A stretch of 64,000 nt of DNA from Streptomyces lanatus (GTDB lineage Bacteria > Actinomycetota > Actinomycetes > Streptomycetales > Streptomycetaceae): positions 21,826 to 85,825 of the forward strand of contig NZ_BNBM01000030.1 in the NCBI RefSeq assembly GCF_014655715.1. Direction: 5' to 3'. A program made the translations under genes and the position numbers. Of the stretch, positions 49,973 through 57,989 are shown piece by piece. Under the pieces are notes generated by a model, which did not search any database, was not told the DNA's origin, and saw only the letters and a program-made list of their open reading frames with translations. Within the stretch, counting starts at the first letter, position 1. Every line of letters starts with the position of its first letter.

Positions 49973-50950
49973 GTGGGGATCGAGAGCGACCAGGTCGTCT
50001 ACGAGTATCTGAGCCGTGTCGGTGACGTGGCGCAGCAGCGGCAGTTGCCGTCGTCCACCCGTATGCGCCTGGTGAACGAGTTGCGCGGCGAGATCGACCG
50101 GCGCCGGGCGAAGGCGCCCGTCGACAACCCCGCCGCCGTCCGCCGCATCATCGCCCGCCTCGGCACCCCGGACGAGGTCGTGGCCGCCGCCGGGGGTTCC
50201 GCCCCGCAGACGCCGGTCACCGCCGTGCCCGCCCAGCCCGACAGCGAGGCCCACGAGGAGCGTCGCAAGCGCCTGCGTCGCATCGTGCCCCGCCCGCGCC
50301 CCGCCGAGCCCGCCACCTCCGACGACGCGCCCCCGCCGCCGCACCTCGCCAGCACCGCCGACCTCGGGGACAGCACGACCCAGCCCGACTGGTGGCGGGT
50401 GGACCGCAGCCCCTTCGGCCCCGGCGAGGACGTCCCCGGTTTCGTCGGCGGCATCGAGATCCCGGAGATGCTCAGACGCCCGGACGCGAACGACGAGCCG
50501 CGCCCCGAGAAGGAACCCGCGAAGGAACCGGCCGCGATCGAGAAGGCCGAGGAGGAGGAAGCGGAACCCAAGGCCCGCCGACGCCTCATCCGCCGCCCGA
50601 CCCTCCCCTCCGGCCGCTGGAGCAACCCCCTGCTCCTCATCGCCGCCGCCCTCCTCGTCACCGGCGCCGTCCTCGGCAACCTCCTCGTCCTGCTCCTCGG
50701 CTGGCTCATCGCCTGGGCCTCCCGCCGCCTGAGCGATGCCGAGACCAAGTGGGCGGTCATCATCCTCCCCGCCCTCTCCCTCACCGCAGGAGTGACCTGG
50801 CTCTGGGGCCGCACCACCGAACGCTGGGGCGAGCCGATCGCTGAGGGCCAGATGAACGCCGCGATCACGGAGACGTGGCCGTGGGTGGTGCGGGGGGCGG
50901 CGGTCGCGTCGGCGTTGTACATCGTGTGGCGGTCGCAGCGGCAGCGGTAA
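49973..50950 (+). CDS. Membrane protein with N-terminal HAAS-like signalling helices
   Basis: A 325-aa protein. The first 75 residues (VVYEYLSRVGDVAQQRQLPS, RMRLVNELRGEIDRRR, IIARLGTPDEVVAAAGG) look like the helical domain found in sensor-linked membrane proteins. A long charged, disordered segment follows, then three to four transmembrane helices (NPLLLIAAALLVTGAVLGNL, LVLLLGWLIAWASR, WAVIILPALSLTAGVTWLW). GTG 49973 follows GGAGAGG. Function unknown. Confidence 0.8.
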   Translation: MGIESDQVVYEYLSRVGDVAQQRQLPSSTRMRLVNELRGEIDRRRAKAPVDNPAAVRRIIARLGTPDEVVAAAGGSAPQTPVTAVPAQPDSEAHEERRKRLRRIVPRPRPAEPATSDDAPPPPHLASTADLGDSTTQPDWWRVDRSPFGPGEDVPGFVGGIEIPEMLRRPDANDEPRPEKEPAKEPAAIEKAEEEEAEPKARRRLIRRPTLPSGRWSNPLLLIAAALLVTGAVLGNLLVLLLGWLIAWASRRLSDAETKWAVIILPALSLTAGVTWLWGRTTERWGEPIAEGQMNAAITETWPWVVRGAAVASALYIVWRSQRQR

Positions 50951-50976
50951 CGCTCGACCGGGGGCGAGGTGACGCC

Positions 50977-51030
50977 CTCAGGGGCGCGGGGAACTGCGCG
51001 ACCAGCCACAATCCACCCGCAGCCGCCACA
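50977..51030 (-). repeat. Streptomyces intergenic repeat, copy 6
   Basis: Contains CAGGGGCGCGGGGAACTGCG followed by CGACCAGCCAC and ends near CCCGCAGCCGCC. It is in the same orientation as copies 4 and 5, at the 3' end of the membrane-protein gene. Confidence 0.72.
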
Positions 51031-51065
51031 TCACATTCAGCCCCGAGCTATTGGGCGCAGGCACA

Positions 51066-51692
51066 ATGACCCCCATGGCACTCACCGTCGGCTTCGACCT
51101 CGACATGACCCTCATAGACTCCCGCCCCGGCATCCACGCCTGCTACATCGCGCTGTCCGAGCGCACCGGCACCCCCATCGACGCCGACCTCGCGATCACC
51201 CGTCTCGGCCCGCCCCTCGCCGATGAGTTGATCAACTGGTTCCCGGCGGAGCAGGTCGAGGCCATGGCCGATCTGTACCGCGAGATGTACCCGGCGATCG
51301 CGATCACCACGACGCCCGCGCTCCCCGGCGCCCGCGAGGCGATCGCCGCCGTACGGCAGGCGGGCGGACGGGCGATCGTCGTCACCGCCAAGTACGAGCC
51401 GAACGCCAAGCTGCACCTGGCGCACCTCGGTATCGAGCCGGACGCGGTCATCGGCAACCTCTGGGCCGAGCGGAAGGCCGAGGCGCTGCGTGAGTACGGC
51501 GCGAGCGTCTACGTCGGCGACCACCAGGGCGACATCCGGGCAGCCCGAGCCGCCGACGCGCTCGCGGTCACCGTGGCGACCGGCCCGTACAGCGCCGATG
51601 AACTCAGCGGACTCGGCGCGGACGTCGTCCTGGCCGATCTGACGCAGTTCCCGGAATGGTTCGCCGACTACCCCGAAGTGCCCCGCGCCTGA
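51066..51692 (+). CDS. HAD-family hydrolase, phosphoglycolate-phosphatase-like
   Basis: A 208-aa HAD phosphatase with motif I GFDLDMTLIDSR, motif II VVTAKYEPN (Thr), motif III lysine near NLWAERKAEAL, and motif IV VYVGDHQGDIRAA. It has a cap domain of the small alpha-helical kind and probably cleaves a small phosphomonoester. ATG 51066 is used; ATG 51075 is equally possible. Its end overlaps a small convergent membrane gene by 25 bp. Confidence 0.9.
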   Translation: MTPMALTVGFDLDMTLIDSRPGIHACYIALSERTGTPIDADLAITRLGPPLADELINWFPAEQVEAMADLYREMYPAIAITTTPALPGAREAIAAVRQAGGRAIVVTAKYEPNAKLHLAHLGIEPDAVIGNLWAERKAEALREYGASVYVGDHQGDIRAARAADALAVTVATGPYSADELSGLGADVVLADLTQFPEWFADYPEVPRA

Positions 51693-51919
51693 CGCCGCCC
51701 CGCGGCGACCGAGCGGAGCACACCGGCCCCGGCCACGAGGAAACCGACGCCCATCAGCATGCTCAGTCCGAACATGTATGTCGGAAATGGCGTCGTACCG
51801 AGCAGGAACGGGGCCACCGTGACCAGAGTGGCCACTGCACCGATGAAGAACACCACCGCACCGGCACGGATCAGTCGGTCGCCGGGAGCGGCGGAATTCG
51901 TTTGGGTTTTGTCACGCAC
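51668..51919 (-). CDS. Small two-helix membrane protein
   Basis: An 83-aa protein with two transmembrane helices, AGAVVFFIGAVATLVTVAPFLL and FGLSMLMGVGFLVAGAGVL, flanked by a basic C-terminus (RRQARG). The GTG start at 51917-51919 is preceded by a weak ribosome-binding site. It is convergent with the HAD gene and divergent from the cold-shock gene. Unknown function. Confidence 0.75.
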   Translation of the reverse strand: MRDKTQTNSAAPGDRLIRAGAVVFFIGAVATLVTVAPFLLGTTPFPTYMFGLSMLMGVGFLVAGAGVLRSVAAGRRQARGTSG

Positions 51920-52000
51920 CGGACCAGGGTAGTTCCCTGCGCGAGGGAACTACCGGGCGACGTCTTGTCACCCGCCCGGGGACCATTAGCCTTGGTACCG

Positions 52001-52020
52001 GCGGGTCGTGGTCGACCCGC
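52001..52020. promoter_or_regulatory. Leader hairpin upstream of the cold-shock-domain gene
   Basis: GCGGGTCG and CGACCCGC pair perfectly around TGGT, 65 nt before the start codon. It could be a leader structure or a regulator site. Confidence 0.45.
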
Positions 52021-52084
52021 TGTAGTGCTATCAAGAGCCGTTTTCCGAAGCAGTTTTCCGACGAGTACGAGGACGAGGACAGAC

Positions 52085-52468
52085 GTGCCTACCGGCAAGG
52101 TCAAGTGGTTCAACAGCGAGAAGGGCTTCGGCTTTCTCTCCCGCGACGACGGCGGTGACGTCTTCGTCCATTCCTCGGTCCTCCCCGCCGGAGTAGACGG
52201 ACTCAAGCCGGGACAGCGAGTGGAGTTCGGCGTCGTCGCCGGCCAGCGCGGTGACCAGGCGCTCTCGGTCGTCATCCTCGATCCGACGCCGTCCGTCGCG
52301 GCCGCCCAGCGCAAGAAACCGGACGAGCTCGCGTCCATCGTGCAGGACCTGACGACCCTCCTGGAGAACATCACGCCGATGCTGGAGCGGGGCCGTTACC
52401 CCGACAAGGCCGCCGGCAAGAAGATCGCCGGTCTGCTGCGGGCGGTCGCCGACCAGCTCGACGTATAG
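52085..52468 (+). CDS. Cold-shock domain protein with C-terminal extension
   Basis: A 127-aa protein. Residues 1-65 are a cold-shock domain (TGKVKWFNSEKGFGFLSRDD with RNP1 KGFGFL and RNP2 VFVHSSVL). The other 60 residues are a helical extension (KPDELASIVQDLTTLLENIT and AAGKKIAGLLRAVADQLDV) of a type found in actinobacteria. GTG 52085 is chosen because the domain begins there. It is an RNA chaperone, and the tail probably mediates oligomerisation. Confidence 0.93.
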   Translation: MPTGKVKWFNSEKGFGFLSRDDGGDVFVHSSVLPAGVDGLKPGQRVEFGVVAGQRGDQALSVVILDPTPSVAAAQRKKPDELASIVQDLTTLLENITPMLERGRYPDKAAGKKIAGLLRAVADQLDV

Positions 52469-52480
52469 GCGAATTGCCCG

Positions 52481-53344
52481 TCAGGGGAAATCCAGCGCAT
52501 TAGGGCCGAGGGGCGGTACCAGCCCCTCGGCCGCCGCGCGTGTGAGCAGTCCGCGCACGGCCGCGTAGCCGTCCTCGCCGAGGCCGGCGGTGAACTCGTT
52601 GACGTACAGGCCGATGTGCTGGTCGGCGACGGCCGGGTCCATCTCCTGGGCGTGCTCCATGACGTAGGGCCGGGAGGCCTCGGGGTCGTCCCAGGCGGCG
52701 CGGACGGACGTACGGATCGAGTCCGCGAGCGCCACCAGCACCCCCGCCCCCAGCGACCGCTTCGCGATGATCGCGCCCAGCGGGATCGGCAGTCCGGTGG
52801 TGTGCTCCCAGTGCTCGCCCATGTCGGCGAGCTTGTGCAGCCCGTAGTTCTGGTACGTGAAACGCGCCTCGTGGATGACGAGTCCCGCGTCGACCTTCCC
52901 GTCCCGCACGGCGGGCATGATCTCGTGGAACGGCATCACGACGATCTCGCCGACGCCGCCGGGGACGGTGTCCGCGGCCCACAGGCGGAACAGCAGATAC
53001 GCCGTCGACTTCTCGCTCGGCACCGCGACCGTGCGGCCGGTGAGGTCGACGCCCGCCTCCCGCGTCAGCACCAGCGGCCCGCAACCCCGGCCCAGCGCAC
53101 CCCCGCAGGGCAGCAGCGCGTACTCGTCGAGGACGTACGGCAGCACCGCGTACGACACCTTCAGCACATCGAACTCGCCGCGCTCGGCCATGCCGTTGGT
53201 GATGTCGATGTCGGCGAAGGTGACGTCCAGCGCGGGGGCGCCGGGGACCCGGCCGTGGGCGAGGGCGTCGAAGACGAAGGTGTCGTTGGGGCAGGGGGAG
53301 TAGGCGATCTGCAAGGGCTGCACGGGCTGCTCACTGGTGGTCAT
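52481..53344 (-). CDS. mqnD: 1,4-dihydroxy-6-naphthoate synthase MqnD
   Basis: A 287-aa enzyme of the futalosine route to menaquinone. The fold is periplasmic-binding-protein-like. Family motifs are IAYSPCPNDTFVFDALAHGR, LDVTFADIDITNGMAERGEF and the catalytic-loop DAGLVIHEARFTYQNYGLHKL, with LPIPLGAII. It converts cyclic dehypoxanthine futalosine to dihydroxynaphthoate. The start overlaps the mqnB stop by 14 bp; the two genes are in the order known from Streptomyces coelicolor. Confidence 0.96.
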   Translation of the reverse strand: MTTSEQPVQPLQIAYSPCPNDTFVFDALAHGRVPGAPALDVTFADIDITNGMAERGEFDVLKVSYAVLPYVLDEYALLPCGGALGRGCGPLVLTREAGVDLTGRTVAVPSEKSTAYLLFRLWAADTVPGGVGEIVVMPFHEIMPAVRDGKVDAGLVIHEARFTYQNYGLHKLADMGEHWEHTTGLPIPLGAIIAKRSLGAGVLVALADSIRTSVRAAWDDPEASRPYVMEHAQEMDPAVADQHIGLYVNEFTAGLGEDGYAAVRGLLTRAAAEGLVPPLGPNALDFP

Positions 53345-53984
53345 GTGGGTTCCAACTCTCCAATACCGGCGCGAGCTTCCCGAAGGCGTCCGTCAGTGCC
53401 GCCAGCGCGTCGCCGATGCGCCAGGCGGCGCGGTCGCGGGGGCCGACCGGATTGGACACGGCGCGTATCTCCAGCACGGGCACGCCGTGCGCGGCGGCGG
53501 CCTCGGCGACGCCGAAGCCCTCCATGGCCTCGGCGAGCGCGGTGGGGTGGCGCTCGCGCAGCCACGCGGCGCGGACCGCGGTGCCGGTCACGGTGGAGAC
53601 GGTGAGGACGGCGCCGGGGCGGGCCCCGGTCGCGGTCGCGACCTCTCGTACGAGTGCTTCCGGCGGACGGTGGCTGACGGTGCCGAAGCCCAGCTCGGTC
53701 ACCGGCAGGAAGCCGTCGGGGGTCTCCGCGCCCAGGTCGGCGGCGGTGATCTCGTCGGCGACGACGAGGGAGCCGACGGGCGCGTGGGGTGCGAAGCCGC
53801 CCGCGATGCCGGTGGAGATCACCAGACCGTAGGGCGCGCCCGCGAGGGCGGTCGCGGTGGTGGCGGCGGCGCGCGCGGGGCCGACGCCGGCGGCGATCAC
53901 CTCGACGCCGGGGAGTCCGTGTACCGCCTCGGCCACCGCGTCCCGTTCGGCGGGGACCGCGGTGGCCACGAGGACCCGTACCAC
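53331..53984 (-). CDS. mqnB: Futalosine hydrolase MqnB
   Basis: A 217-aa nucleoside-phosphorylase-fold hydrolase that removes hypoxanthine from futalosine. It has VATAVPAERDAVAEAV, GVGPARAAATTATAL, ISTGIAGGFAP, EMEGFG-type EAMEGFGVAEAAAAHGVPVLEIRAVSNPVG (substrate-binding Glu and the terminal Asp region). GTG 53984 is chosen because the frame reads back into the upstream lipoprotein gene beyond it. It overlaps mqnD by 14 bp and follows the lipoprotein gene by 8 bp. Confidence 0.93.
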   Translation of the reverse strand: MVRVLVATAVPAERDAVAEAVHGLPGVEVIAAGVGPARAAATTATALAGAPYGLVISTGIAGGFAPHAPVGSLVVADEITAADLGAETPDGFLPVTELGFGTVSHRPPEALVREVATATGARPGAVLTVSTVTGTAVRAAWLRERHPTALAEAMEGFGVAEAAAAHGVPVLEIRAVSNPVGPRDRAAWRIGDALAALTDAFGKLAPVLESWNPHDHQ

Positions 53985-53992
53985 GGACGTGA

Positions 53993-54466
53993 TCAGCTGT
54001 CCTTCTCCAGCTTGAAGGACCACAGGCCCGTCACGTCCTGCTCGCCCTCCTTGATGGACACCAGCGTCGAGTCGCCGCTCGCGCCGTACTGGGCGTTGAA
54101 GAACACGCTGCCCGGGACGGTGCGGTAGGTCTTGGTGCTGGAGTCGGTCAGCGGCTGGCCGTTCATGAGGATGGTCCAGCCCTCGTCCGCGATCTCCGGG
54201 TCGACACCGAAGCGCACGGTCTCGTCCGGGTCCACCTTGATGGACTCCAGGTCCTTGTTCTTCAGGCACTTCGCCAGGTCGGTGGTCTGCAGGGCGTCGC
54301 CCTCGCCACCGCAGGTGGCCTCCGAGTGGACGGAGGAGGTGCCGACGGTGATCGTGGCCAGCGGCGTCGGCTTGTCACAGGCCGACAGGACGAGCAGTCC
54401 GGCGGAAACGGCGCCGGCGGCGGCGACGGCGCGGCGGCGTCGCTGGGCGGAGTGCATCGTGGTCAT
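53993..54466 (-). CDS. Lipoprotein, DUF2771-like
   Basis: A 157-aa secreted lipoprotein with a basic N-terminus, hydrophobic core and lipobox LSAC at about residues 27-30. The mature part has ATCGGEGDALQTTDLAKCLKN with two cysteines that may form a disulfide, and EGWTILMNGQPLTDSSTKTYRT. It belongs to a Streptomyces family best described as DUF2771. It is in the same transcript as mqnB and mqnD, but a functional link is unproven. Confidence 0.82.
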   Translation of the reverse strand: MTTMHSAQRRRRAVAAAGAVSAGLLVLSACDKPTPLATITVGTSSVHSEATCGGEGDALQTTDLAKCLKNKDLESIKVDPDETVRFGVDPEIADEGWTILMNGQPLTDSSTKTYRTVPGSVFFNAQYGASGDSTLVSIKEGEQDVTGLWSFKLEKDS

Positions 54467-54547
54467 GGGCGAAGGCTATCGGGCGGTTGTGACGCTCTCT
54501 CTACGCGGGGGCGGCGTGCCGTACGCGACGGAAAGGCACGGGGCGTC

Positions 54548-55975
54548 TCAGGCCACCCGAGGGTGGGAATGGCCGCCGTGCCGGGCCGAGCCGATCAGGC
54601 CCTTCACGGTGGTCAGCCAGCCGGTGGCGACGATCGCGGCGCCCACCAGCAGCCCCAGCGAGCCCCTCAGCGGCAGCACGATGCCGATGGCGCCGCCCAG
54701 CACCCAGGACACCTGCAGCAGCGTCTCGGAACGCGCGAACGCCGATGTACGCACCTGCTCCGGCACGTCCCGCTGGATCAGCGCGTCCAGCGACAGCTTG
54801 GCCAGCGCCTGCGCGAACCCGGCGACCGCCGCCAGCCCCGCCACCATGACCGCGCCGAAGAAGACCGCCGCGGTGATCGCCACGGCCATCACGAACCCGA
54901 CGACGGTCACGATGATGATCTCCGGCGCCCTCGATCTCAGCCACGCCCCGACGGCCGTACCGAGCGCGTTCCCCGAGCCGGCCGCGACGGCGACTATGCC
55001 CAGCGACACGGCGGCACTCTGCCCCGACATCGGATGCTCGCGCAGCAGGAACGCCAGGAAGAAGATCAGGAAGCCGGTGAGACAGCGGATGGCGCAGTTG
55101 GCGCCGAGGGCGTGGGTGACCGCGATGCCGACCGTGCGCAGCCCCGGCCGCTTCACCGGGTGGCGGTGCGGCCCGTGCAGATGCTGCTCGTCGGCCGCGA
55201 GCAGCGCGGTGTCCTCGCCCTTGGCCGAGTCGACCTTGTGGGGAAGGGTGAAGGACAGGAACATGCCGAGGATGAAGATCACGAAGGCGCCGTAGAGCGG
55301 CCAGCGCGGCCCGATCGCCTGGAGCCCGGCACCGATGGGCGCGGCGACACCCGTGGCGAGGAGCCCGCCGAGCGTGACCCGGGAATTGGCCTTCACCAGG
55401 GAGAAGCGTGGCGGCAGCAGACGCGGCACCACGGCGCTTCTGACGACCCCGTACGCCTTCGAGGCGACCAGCACCCCGAGAGCGGCCGGATAGAGCTGGA
55501 GATCGCCGCTGACGACCGCGCTGGACAGCACGAGGGCGAGCAGCGCCCGAGCGAGCATGGCCCCCGCCATGGCCGCACGCCGACCGTGCGGCAGACGGTC
55601 GAGAAGAGGACCGATCACCGGGGCGAGGAGCGTGAAGGGCGCCATGGTGATGCCCAGGTAGAGAGCGACGCGCCCCCGGGCCTCATCGGTCGGCACGGAG
55701 AAGAAGACCGTGGAGGCGAGGGCGACGGTGATCATCATGTCCCCGGCGCCGTTCACCGCGTGCAGCTCGATCAGCTTGCCCAGGCCCGACTCACCGGCGC
55801 CCTGCGCATGCGTGGCCTTGCGGATACCGCGCGCCGGGCCGGTGAACGGGAAGTGCAGGGCACGGCCGACCGCGCGGAGGGAGCCGCCCATACGGCCCGA
55901 CCCGCCACCTCGATCACGGCCTCCCTTGGCCCCACCGACACCGGTGGCTCCTTGGGGCGACCTCGCGGTTGCCAC
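54548..55975 (-). CDS. MFS transporter
   Basis: A 475-aa membrane protein with about 12 helices, such as MMITVALASTVFFSVP, LYLGITMAPFTLLAPVIGPL, WPLYGAFVIFILGMFLSF and IIIVTVVGFVMAVAITAAVF. Motif-like DRLPHGRRAAMAGAML lies after helix 2. GTG at 55973-55975 (MATARSPQGATG) is chosen; the N-terminal 70 residues are soluble and basic. The substrate is unknown. The gene is divergent from the DUF3027 gene. Confidence 0.87.
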   Translation of the reverse strand: MATARSPQGATGVGGAKGGRDRGGGSGRMGGSLRAVGRALHFPFTGPARGIRKATHAQGAGESGLGKLIELHAVNGAGDMMITVALASTVFFSVPTDEARGRVALYLGITMAPFTLLAPVIGPLLDRLPHGRRAAMAGAMLARALLALVLSSAVVSGDLQLYPAALGVLVASKAYGVVRSAVVPRLLPPRFSLVKANSRVTLGGLLATGVAAPIGAGLQAIGPRWPLYGAFVIFILGMFLSFTLPHKVDSAKGEDTALLAADEQHLHGPHRHPVKRPGLRTVGIAVTHALGANCAIRCLTGFLIFFLAFLLREHPMSGQSAAVSLGIVAVAAGSGNALGTAVGAWLRSRAPEIIIVTVVGFVMAVAITAAVFFGAVMVAGLAAVAGFAQALAKLSLDALIQRDVPEQVRTSAFARSETLLQVSWVLGGAIGIVLPLRGSLGLLVGAAIVATGWLTTVKGLIGSARHGGHSHPRVA

Positions 55976-56050
55976 GACGCAATAGTGCCCCGAGATGGGG
56001 GTGGCTAGTGCGGTTACGGCGCGTATGGAGGGCAAGCTATGGGCAAGGTC

Positions 56051-56140
56051 TCAGGTTGAGGCGGGAACTCGGAACGGACCGTAAGGGCCGTCGGTGTAGG
56101 CCCAGCGCTCGCGAACAGGTAGCGTGCGTATCTCAGCCAT
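56051..56140 (-). CDS. Possible 29-aa small protein
   Basis: Short frame starting MAEIRTLPVRERWAYTDGPY and ending in RVPAST. It is aromatic-rich and reads like real protein in a region otherwise without genes, between two divergent genes. The upstream site (GTGCGGG) is weak. I give it low confidence; the sequence looks like the small protein-coding segments conserved upstream of DUF3027 genes, but I cannot check that. Confidence 0.4.
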   Translation of the reverse strand: MAEIRTLPVRERWAYTDGPYGPFRVPAST

Positions 56141-56278
56141 CCCGCACAATGGATGACGTAGGTGCGCCCGAGCGCGATTCGGACGCGGACGTCGACGCGG
56201 CCCACAGGTCCGCTCCGTTCGCTCCGCCGCCTTCAGGCAGCCGCACCCGAGAGACGGCGTAGGAGAGAAGCGATACCT

Positions 56279-57205
56279 GTGAGCGCAGCGACAACGCGAA
56301 GCCGCACCCCCGACCGTCTGTGCGCCGAGGCCGTCGACCTCGCCCGCAGTGCCGCCGAGGAGGCCGCCGCGCCCGGCGTGGTCGGAGAGCACGCGGGCCT
56401 GGTGTCCGAGGGCGACCGGGTTGTCACGCACTACTTCGAGTGCAAGGAACTCGGATACCGCGGCTGGCGCTGGGCGGTGACGGTGGCGCGGGCGTCGCGA
56501 GCGAAGTTCGTGACCCTCGACGAAGTGGTCCTGCTCCCCGGCCCCGACGCCCTCCTCGCCCCCGAGTGGGTGCCCTGGAGCGAGCGCCTGCGCCCCGGCG
56601 ACATGGGCCCCGGCGACCTGCTGCCCACGGACGCCGAGGACCTGCGCCTGGAGCCCGGCTACTCCGGCGAGGACGAGCCGGTACCGAACGCGCCCGTCTC
56701 CCACGAGATGGCGGAGCTGGTGGAGGCGGAGGACGCCGAGGTCACCGCGGGCGCCCCCGCGAACCTGCCGGTGGCCCCCTCCCGCGGCTCGATCACCTCG
56801 GTCGCGGAGGAACTCGGCATGCGCCGCGCCCGCGTCCTCTCCCGCTACGGCCTCCACGTCGCCGCGGACCGCTGGGAGGAGTCGTACGGCGCGAAGACCC
56901 CCATGGCCCAGGCGGCCCCCGCCTCCTGCGTCACCTGCGGCTTCCTGACCCCCATCGGCGGCTCCCTCGGCCAGGCCTTCGGCGTCTGCGCGAACGAGTT
57001 CTCCCCCGCCGACGGCCGGGTCGTGTCCCTGACCTACGGCTGCGGCGGCCACTCCGAGGCAGCCGTCATGCCCAAGCCCCCGCGTCCGGCTCCGCCGGTG
57101 ATCGACGAGACCCGGGTGGACCCGTTCCCGCTGCGACCGGCGGCGGATTCGGGGTCGGTGTCGGTGGGGGCGGACGGGGACTCGGCGGAGCTCGGGCACT
57201 CGTAG
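56279..57205 (+). CDS. DUF3027 domain protein
   Basis: A 308-aa actinobacterial protein. DUF3027 is recognised by LCAEAVDLARSAAEEAA, HYFECKELGYRGWRWAVTVARAS, LLPGPDALLAPEWVPW and the C-terminal pair CVTCGFL and CANEFSP with YGCGGHSEA, likely a zinc site. GTG 56279 follows an AGGAGAG site. The function is unknown. It is followed head-on by the MerR-type gene after 12 bp. Confidence 0.87.
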   Translation: MSAATTRSRTPDRLCAEAVDLARSAAEEAAAPGVVGEHAGLVSEGDRVVTHYFECKELGYRGWRWAVTVARASRAKFVTLDEVVLLPGPDALLAPEWVPWSERLRPGDMGPGDLLPTDAEDLRLEPGYSGEDEPVPNAPVSHEMAELVEAEDAEVTAGAPANLPVAPSRGSITSVAEELGMRRARVLSRYGLHVAADRWEESYGAKTPMAQAAPASCVTCGFLTPIGGSLGQAFGVCANEFSPADGRVVSLTYGCGGHSEAAVMPKPPRPAPPVIDETRVDPFPLRPAADSGSVSVGADGDSAELGHS

Positions 57206-57217
57206 CGGGGCCTGCTT

Positions 57218-57931
57218 CTACTTCTGCGCGCGGAGGTACGCCTCCAGCTCGGCGGCCCCTGCCAGCAGCGCCCGCCCACGGGCGGACAGCCGGCCGTACC
57301 AGTCGCGCAGCGTGCCCTCCAGCGGCTCCAGACCACCCGCCGCCCGTACCTGGGCGATCAGCGGGGCGATCTGCTCCAGCAAATATCCGCCTCGCCTGAG
57401 CTGATGGGTCAGCCGGGCGTCCCGTACCGCTGCATCGTCGTAGACGCGGTACCCGGTGAGTGGGTCGCGCCGCGGGAGCACCAGCCCGGCATGTTCCCAT
57501 TTGCGAAGGGTCGCGGGCTGGATGCCGAGCTGTTCCGCGAGCGGCCCGATGAACATGTCACCGGACCTGGGCGCCTGGGTGGGCTCCAGGTCGCCGAGGG
57601 CGTTCTTCACAGCGCTGAGGGTGCGGCGGTCGTCGAGGAGTTGGGCGTGACTCTCGTCGATGAGCCGGAACGCCTCGTCGACCGCGCCCTGATTCACGGC
57701 CCGCATGATCGCCGCCGCCGTCCCGTGCCCGTGGCCGGGCAGCAGCGCGAGGAACGCGCGCAGGGCGTGGGCGTGCAGCGGGGTGTAGGTGCGGTAGCCG
57801 TGGGCTGTGCGGGTGGCGGCGGGGAGGATGCCGGCCTCTTCGTAATTCCGGACGGCTTGGGTGGAGAGGCCGTGTTCGCGGGCGAGATCGATCGGCCGTA
57901 GCCGTTCCCTGCTTTGAAGGTTTCGCCCCAT
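57218..57931 (-). CDS. MerR-family regulator with two HTH domains (TioE-like)
   Basis: A 237-aa protein with one MerR DNA-binding domain at about residues 10-75 (RPIDLAREHGLSTQAVRNYEEAGILPAATRTAHGYRTY) and a second at about 150-210 (LAEQLGIQPATLRKWEHAGLVLPRRDPLTGYRVYDD). The double arrangement resembles TioE-type regulators of secondary-metabolism resistance genes. The ATG at 57929-57931 (MGRNLQSRERL) is chosen. It is divergent from the erythromycin-esterase-like gene across a palindromic operator. Confidence 0.9.
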   Translation of the reverse strand: MGRNLQSRERLRPIDLAREHGLSTQAVRNYEEAGILPAATRTAHGYRTYTPLHAHALRAFLALLPGHGHGTAAAIMRAVNQGAVDEAFRLIDESHAQLLDDRRTLSAVKNALGDLEPTQAPRSGDMFIGPLAEQLGIQPATLRKWEHAGLVLPRRDPLTGYRVYDDAAVRDARLTHQLRRGGYLLEQIAPLIAQVRAAGGLEPLEGTLRDWYGRLSARGRALLAGAAELEAYLRAQK

Positions 57932-57968
57932 GTGGCAGACCATATCGGCGAAAAGTTTCCATCGAAAG

Positions 57969-57986
57969 TTCAACGATACCGTTGAA
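57969..57986. promoter_or_regulatory. MerR-type palindromic operator
   Basis: TTCAAC and GTTGAA form a perfect inverted repeat around GATACC, ending 3 bp before the start codon of the esterase-like gene. An additional AAAGTTTCCATCGAAAGTTC repeat lies just upstream. MerR proteins bind this kind of site in divergent promoters. Confidence 0.6.
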
Positions 57987-57989
57987 GGC

